Below, piece by piece: positions 5,771-8,241 of a DNA stretch of 8,241 nucleotides. The notes under the pieces were generated by a model. The model saw nothing but the letters and a program-made list of their open reading frames with translations, did not search any database and was not told where the DNA came from. Both the position numbers and the translations under genes were made by a program. Source of the stretch: Caulobacteraceae bacterium (GTDB lineage: Bacteria > Pseudomonadota > Alphaproteobacteria > Caulobacterales > Caulobacteraceae); assembly GCA_947501315.1 (NCBI GenBank), contig CANMXH010000097.1, positions 1 to 8,241 on the forward strand, in the 5' to 3' direction. Position 1 is the stretch's first letter. Every line of letters starts with the position of its first letter.

Positions 5771-6069
5771 ACGCGCAAGAAATGGCGCCCAAGGCCAACG
5801 AAGAGCAGGGTCTGCCCCTGCCGACCGCCGACATGAGCGGCGATGATCTTTTCCGGCTGGGCATGATGTATTCAAGCGGCCAGGGCGGTTGCCCGATGGA
5901 CCGCGTCTCGGCCCATATGATCTTCAACCTCGCGGCCATGAAGGGCTCGATCGAAGCGCGCGTCTATCGCCGCGAGATGAGTCAGGAGATGGAGCAGGAC
6001 GAAATCGCCGAGGCCCAGAAGGCGGCTCGCCGCTGGATCGATGCGGGCGTGGTCCGTCTCGCGGCCTGA
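5767..6069 (+). CDS. small Sel1-like repeat protein
   Basis: A 100-residue soluble protein without signal peptide or membrane segment, so probably cytosolic. Residues 27-65 fit one Sel1-like repeat: LFRLGMMYSSGQGGCPMD followed by VSAHMIFNLAAMKGSIEAR, matching the pattern LG-x2-Y-x2-G-x-G with a later AA-x2-G. A charged helix follows (RREMSQEMEQDEIAEAQKAARRW, given here by its ends at about 68 and 90). Sel1-like repeats are TPR-related alpha-alpha hairpins that mediate protein contacts. With a single repeat this is probably a small adaptor or a component of a larger assembly; no partner is evident. It is preceded by a good AGGAG and by the intergenic region carrying a putative LexA box, and is convergent with the SOUL gene (27-bp gap). 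Third-position GC is typical of the genome. Confidence 0.82.
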   Translation: MNAQEMAPKANEEQGLPLPTADMSGDDLFRLGMMYSSGQGGCPMDRVSAHMIFNLAAMKGSIEARVYRREMSQEMEQDEIAEAQKAARRWIDAGVVRLAA

Positions 6070-6096
6070 CACCCCGACGACATCAGCCGCCGGGCT

Positions 6097-6765
6097 TCAG
6101 GGCTCGCGGCGGATGACCCGCACGGCGACCTCATTGCGTCGCGCGGGCGGCAGGGTCCATGGCGGATCGTAGAACCATACGACAGGTTCACCCTCGCTGA
6201 CCCAGCCGCTGCCCTTCAGGCCGGCTTCCAGCTCGGCCTGTTTGGTGGCCACCGTCTGTGCTGATCCGAGGCCGCTGAAACGCAGGACCGCATAGGTCTC
6301 GGCCGGGACCACGGTCAGGACGACGGCGGGGTCCCGCGGAACCGGCAGGGTTTCCATTGTATATTCCGCAGGCATGAAGAACTGGATCATCCACCGGTCC
6401 TGCCCCGCACCGCCCTGGGCGACCGGGGCGGTCATGGCGATGCTCTGCGATTGGCCTGATCCTGCTTCAGAGCCCTGGGCCACCGGCGCCGTCATGGCGA
6501 TGCTGGTGCGTGCTGCATTGCCACCGAAGATATAGCCGGCCAGCCGCTGGAAGCCGCGGTTGCGCGCCGCCTCGTTGGAGCCGATGACCATGGTTTCGGC
6601 CGCGATCCGTTCGCCATAGGTCCGGATCTGGATGTCGCCGATCCGGGCGACTTCGGTAAAGGCGGGCTCCTCGGTGCCGGAACGGACACCTACGGTCGAA
6701 CAGGCGGTGGTCAACAGGGCCGCTGCCACGGCGACAAGTTTCGTTTTCATGGTCTTGCGGTCCAT
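6097..6765 (-). CDS. SOUL family heme-binding-type lipoprotein
   Basis: A 222-residue SOUL/HBP family protein. The N-terminus (MDRKTMKTKLVAVAAALLTTACS) is a lipoprotein signal, with C22 as the probable lipidated residue in LTTAC, so it is likely membrane-anchored and facing the periplasm. Family features include FTEVARIGDIQIRTYGERIAAE (36-57), the paired IAMTAPVAQG motifs (89-98 and 109-118), WMIQFFMPAEYTMETLPVP (125-143), YAVLRFSG (158-165) and the C-terminal VWFYDPPWTLPPARRNEV (196-213). Eukaryotic family members bind heme or porphyrin. The heme-coordinating residue is not conserved across bacterial members, so binding here is unproven. The ATG at 6765 and one at 6750 (MKTKLV) are both possible; neither has a strong Shine-Dalgarno, and the protein after cleavage is the same. 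It follows the isomerase gene on the same strand after 118 bp. Confidence 0.9.
   Translation of the reverse strand: MDRKTMKTKLVAVAAALLTTACSTVGVRSGTEEPAFTEVARIGDIQIRTYGERIAAETMVIGSNEAARNRGFQRLAGYIFGGNAARTSIAMTAPVAQGSEAGSGQSQSIAMTAPVAQGGAGQDRWMIQFFMPAEYTMETLPVPRDPAVVLTVVPAETYAVLRFSGLGSAQTVATKQAELEAGLKGSGWVSEGEPVVWFYDPPWTLPPARRNEVAVRVIRREP
6412..6504 (-). repeat. 33-bp direct repeat within the SOUL gene
   Basis: Positions 6412-6444 and 6472-6504, offset by 60 bp, match at 30 of 33 bases. They encode SIAMTAPVAQG twice. The three differences are C/G changes and all are silent. Confidence 0.85.
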
Positions 6766-6883
6766 CGTGGAATGTCAGGTCTCGGCCAGCAGAAGCCGGC
6801 TGCGGGTTATTTCGTTCCATTCATGGGCCAAAGACGTCGCCACGCCCAGACCCATTGTGCCGCAGCCGAACCGGGGCGCAGGG
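6766..6883. other. 118-bp spacer upstream of the SOUL gene
   Basis: This spacer lies between the end of the isomerase gene and the SOUL start, both on the minus strand. I see no convincing terminator hairpin with a T tract and no clear promoter. Whether the two genes share a transcript cannot be told from the sequence. Confidence 0.5.
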
Positions 6884-7720
6884 TCAGTCTGCAGCCTGGC
6901 CGAAACCGGCATGGGGTGCGAGCGGGGCAAACTCCGCTGGCGTCCGCGTCATCCGGCTCTGGATCGCGGCCAGGATGTCCGCCGTGTTCCAGATCGAGCC
7001 CTGCATCACCGCGACCCATTCCAGACCTTCGGCGACCGTGTGATCGCGGGCATAGGTGACCGCAGCCTTTGAGCCCGAGATCGCCAGCGGGGCCTTGGCG
7101 GCAATGGCCTGGGCCATCTCGAGGGCGGCGGCCAGCAGGGTTTCTGGATCGGGCAGAACCGCGTTGACCAAGCCCAGCCGCTCGGCCCGTTCGGCGTTCA
7201 GGGATGTGCCCAGATAGGCCAGTTCGCGAACCACGGCCTCGGGCAGGATGCGCGGCAGCCGCTGCAGACTGCCGAGGTCGGCCATCATGCCGATATTGAT
7301 CTCCTCGATCCGGAAATATGCCCCTGTCGCCGCCAGCCGCAGATCACAGGCGGCGACAAGGTCGAGGCCGGCCCCGACGCAGGCTCCATGGACAGCCGCG
7401 ATGACCGGAAACCGCACCCGCTCGATCATGGTCAGGGTGTCCTGCAGCTCACGCGCGGCCTGATGAAGGGCCTGCCGCTCGGCCGCGGTGTCGGTCTTCA
7501 GAATGGCCGCGCCCGAGAAGACGGAGATGTCCATGCCCGCACAGAAATTCCGGCCCTCGCCGGATATGACCAGGGCGCGGACCTCGCCCGTCGCATCCAG
7601 CGCCCTGAGGGCAGGCCCGAAATCCCGCCAGAACGACAGGTCAAGGGCATTGGAGGCCTCGGGCCGGGACAGCCTCAAATGGGCGACGGCACCATCACGG
7701 GTGATCTCGAAGGCCGGCAT
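6884..7720 (-). CDS. enoyl-CoA hydratase/isomerase family, probable delta3,5-delta2,4-dienoyl-CoA isomerase
   Basis: A 278-residue crotonase-fold enzyme of usual length. The first oxyanion-hole segment is GRNFCAGMDISVF (56-68) and the second is HGACVGAGLDLVAACDLR (111-128). The catalytic candidates are D120 (GLDLV), E140 (RIEEINIG) and D148 (MMADLG). Their spacing of 20 and 8 residues equals that of D176, E196 and D204 in rat ECH1. The later segment VTYARDHTVAEGLEWV (221-236) also resembles ECH1. That enzyme isomerises 3,5-dienoyl-CoA to 2,4-dienoyl-CoA during oxidation of unsaturated fatty acids with odd-position double bonds. An ordinary hydratase would carry two Glu residues instead. AGGAG lies 10 nt before the ATG at 7720. 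The gene diverges from the SDR gene across 80 bp, which suggests shared control and a related lipid role. Confidence 0.93.
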   Translation of the reverse strand: MPAFEITRDGAVAHLRLSRPEASNALDLSFWRDFGPALRALDATGEVRALVISGEGRNFCAGMDISVFSGAAILKTDTAAERQALHQAARELQDTLTMIERVRFPVIAAVHGACVGAGLDLVAACDLRLAATGAYFRIEEINIGMMADLGSLQRLPRILPEAVVRELAYLGTSLNAERAERLGLVNAVLPDPETLLAAALEMAQAIAAKAPLAISGSKAAVTYARDHTVAEGLEWVAVMQGSIWNTADILAAIQSRMTRTPAEFAPLAPHAGFGQAAD

Positions 7721-7800
7721 GGGTCTTTCACTCCTGTGCGGAATCTGCGCCTTTGGCGTTCTAACCGTTTTCTATTGAAACCAACCGGGAGCCAAGCCTC
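7721..7800. promoter_or_regulatory. 80-bp divergent promoter region
   Basis: This spacer separates the start codons of the isomerase (leftward) and SDR (rightward) genes, so it must carry both promoters or their cores. It holds the AGGAG of the isomerase (7731-7735, minus strand), a GGGAG about 9 nt before the SDR ATG, and a GAATC (GANTC-type) site at 7741-7745. No confident -35/-10 pair or operator palindrome is visible. Confidence 0.55.
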
Positions 7801-8241
7801 ATGTCACTTCAGGGCAAGACGCTGTTCATCACAGGTGCCAGCCGTGGCATCGGACTGGCCATTGGCCTCAGGGCGGCGCGCGACGGGGCGAATGTGGTCA
7901 TCGCCGCCAAGACTGCCGAGGCCCACAAACACCTGCCGGGTACGATCTACTCCGCAGCCGCAGAGATCGAGGCCGCCGGCGGGCAGGCCTTGCCGCTGAT
8001 CGTCGATGTCCGCGACGAGGCCTCGGTCATGGCGGCGGTCGAGGCGGCGGTGGCGCGCTTCGGCGGCATCGATATCTGCGTGAACAACGCCTCGGCCATC
8101 CAGCTGACCGGCACCCTCGCCACGGACATGAAACGCTATGACCTGATGCATCAGGTCAACGCCCGCGGGACCTTTCTGGTGTCCAAGGCCTGTATCCCGC
8201 ATCTGAAACAGGCAGCGAACCCCCATATTCTGGCCCTGTCG
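7801..8241 (+). CDS. short-chain dehydrogenase/reductase, HSDL2-like (3' end outside window)
   Basis: An ATG at 7801 preceded by GGGAG opens a frame that runs uninterrupted to the right edge: 147 residues, 3'-partial. It is a classical Rossmann-fold NAD(P)-dependent SDR. The cofactor loop is TGASRGIG (11-18), VDV (68-70) contacts the adenine, the NNAS motif (95-98) replaces the usual NNAG, and N120 belongs to the catalytic tetrad. The catalytic Ser and Tyr-x3-Lys lie beyond the window. The stretch AAKTAEAHKHLPGTIYSAA (35-53), with MKRYDLMHQVN (110-120) and CIPHLK (131-136), resembles hydroxysteroid-dehydrogenase-like protein 2, a peroxisomal lipid-metabolism SDR in animals. Some homologues end in an SCP2 lipid-binding domain; whether this one does cannot be seen. 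The exact substrate is unknown. Divergence from an acyl-CoA isomerase supports a fatty-acid or lipid role. Confidence 0.92.
   Translation, partial: MSLQGKTLFITGASRGIGLAIGLRAARDGANVVIAAKTAEAHKHLPGTIYSAAAEIEAAGGQALPLIVDVRDEASVMAAVEAAVARFGGIDICVNNASAIQLTGTLATDMKRYDLMHQVNARGTFLVSKACIPHLKQAANPHILALS

Noticed and set aside
5697..5939. An 80-codon minus-strand frame opposite the Sel1-like gene
   Set aside because: It is antisense to a gene with a good ribosome-binding site and a recognisable Sel1-like pattern. No family features are visible in its translation.
6087..6112. CCGCCG/CGGCGG inverted repeat at the convergent junction of the Sel1-like and SOUL genes
   Set aside because: It has only a 6-bp stem with a 14-nt loop, no T tract on either strand, and lies partly in the SOUL coding region. 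It is not a credible terminator by eye.

Overview
The window is GC-rich with very strong G/C bias at third codon positions. It carries a polyphosphate kinase/exopolyphosphatase pair, an RcnB-domain periplasmic protein, a SOUL lipoprotein and acyl-CoA metabolism genes. Together these point to an alphaproteobacterium, most likely of the Caulobacterales (Brevundimonas/Caulobacter-like). That placement is an inference from protein flavour and codon bias, not from a marker gene.

Layout, left to right. (1) 1-480 (+): the 3' part of a small, probably exported protein of unknown function, convergent with the next operon. (2) 4218 down to 488 (-): ppk then ppx, a polyphosphate synthesis/breakdown operon whose stop and start codons share one base. 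(3) 5374 down to 4322 (-): a secreted, Arg/Asp/Pro/Gly-rich protein ending in an RcnB-like domain, closed by a terminator built on a perfect 32-bp palindrome. (4) 5375-5766: a comparatively AT-rich intergenic region. It holds an exact GTTC-N7-GTTC match to the alphaproteobacterial LexA (SOS) box, a cluster of TTCAGA half-sites and two doubtful open frames of under 60 codons. (5) 5767-6069 (+): a 100-residue Sel1-like protein. (6) 6765 down to 6097 (-): a SOUL/heme-binding-type lipoprotein. (7) 7720 down to 6884 (-): a crotonase-fold enzyme with the acidic triad of delta3,5-delta2,4-dienoyl-CoA isomerases. (8) 7801 to the right edge (+): the N-terminal 147 residues of a short-chain dehydrogenase of the HSDL2-like group, divergent from the isomerase across 80 bp.

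Functional logic: ppk and ppx make and degrade polyphosphate and are probably translationally coupled. The isomerase and the SDR form a divergent pair that probably serves fatty-acyl/lipid catabolism. The other genes are envelope or adaptor-like proteins without a firm role. No mobile element, tRNA, rRNA or CRISPR array was seen. Most of the window is ordinary chromosomal core. The least explained part is the 5375-5766 intergenic region with its putative SOS box.
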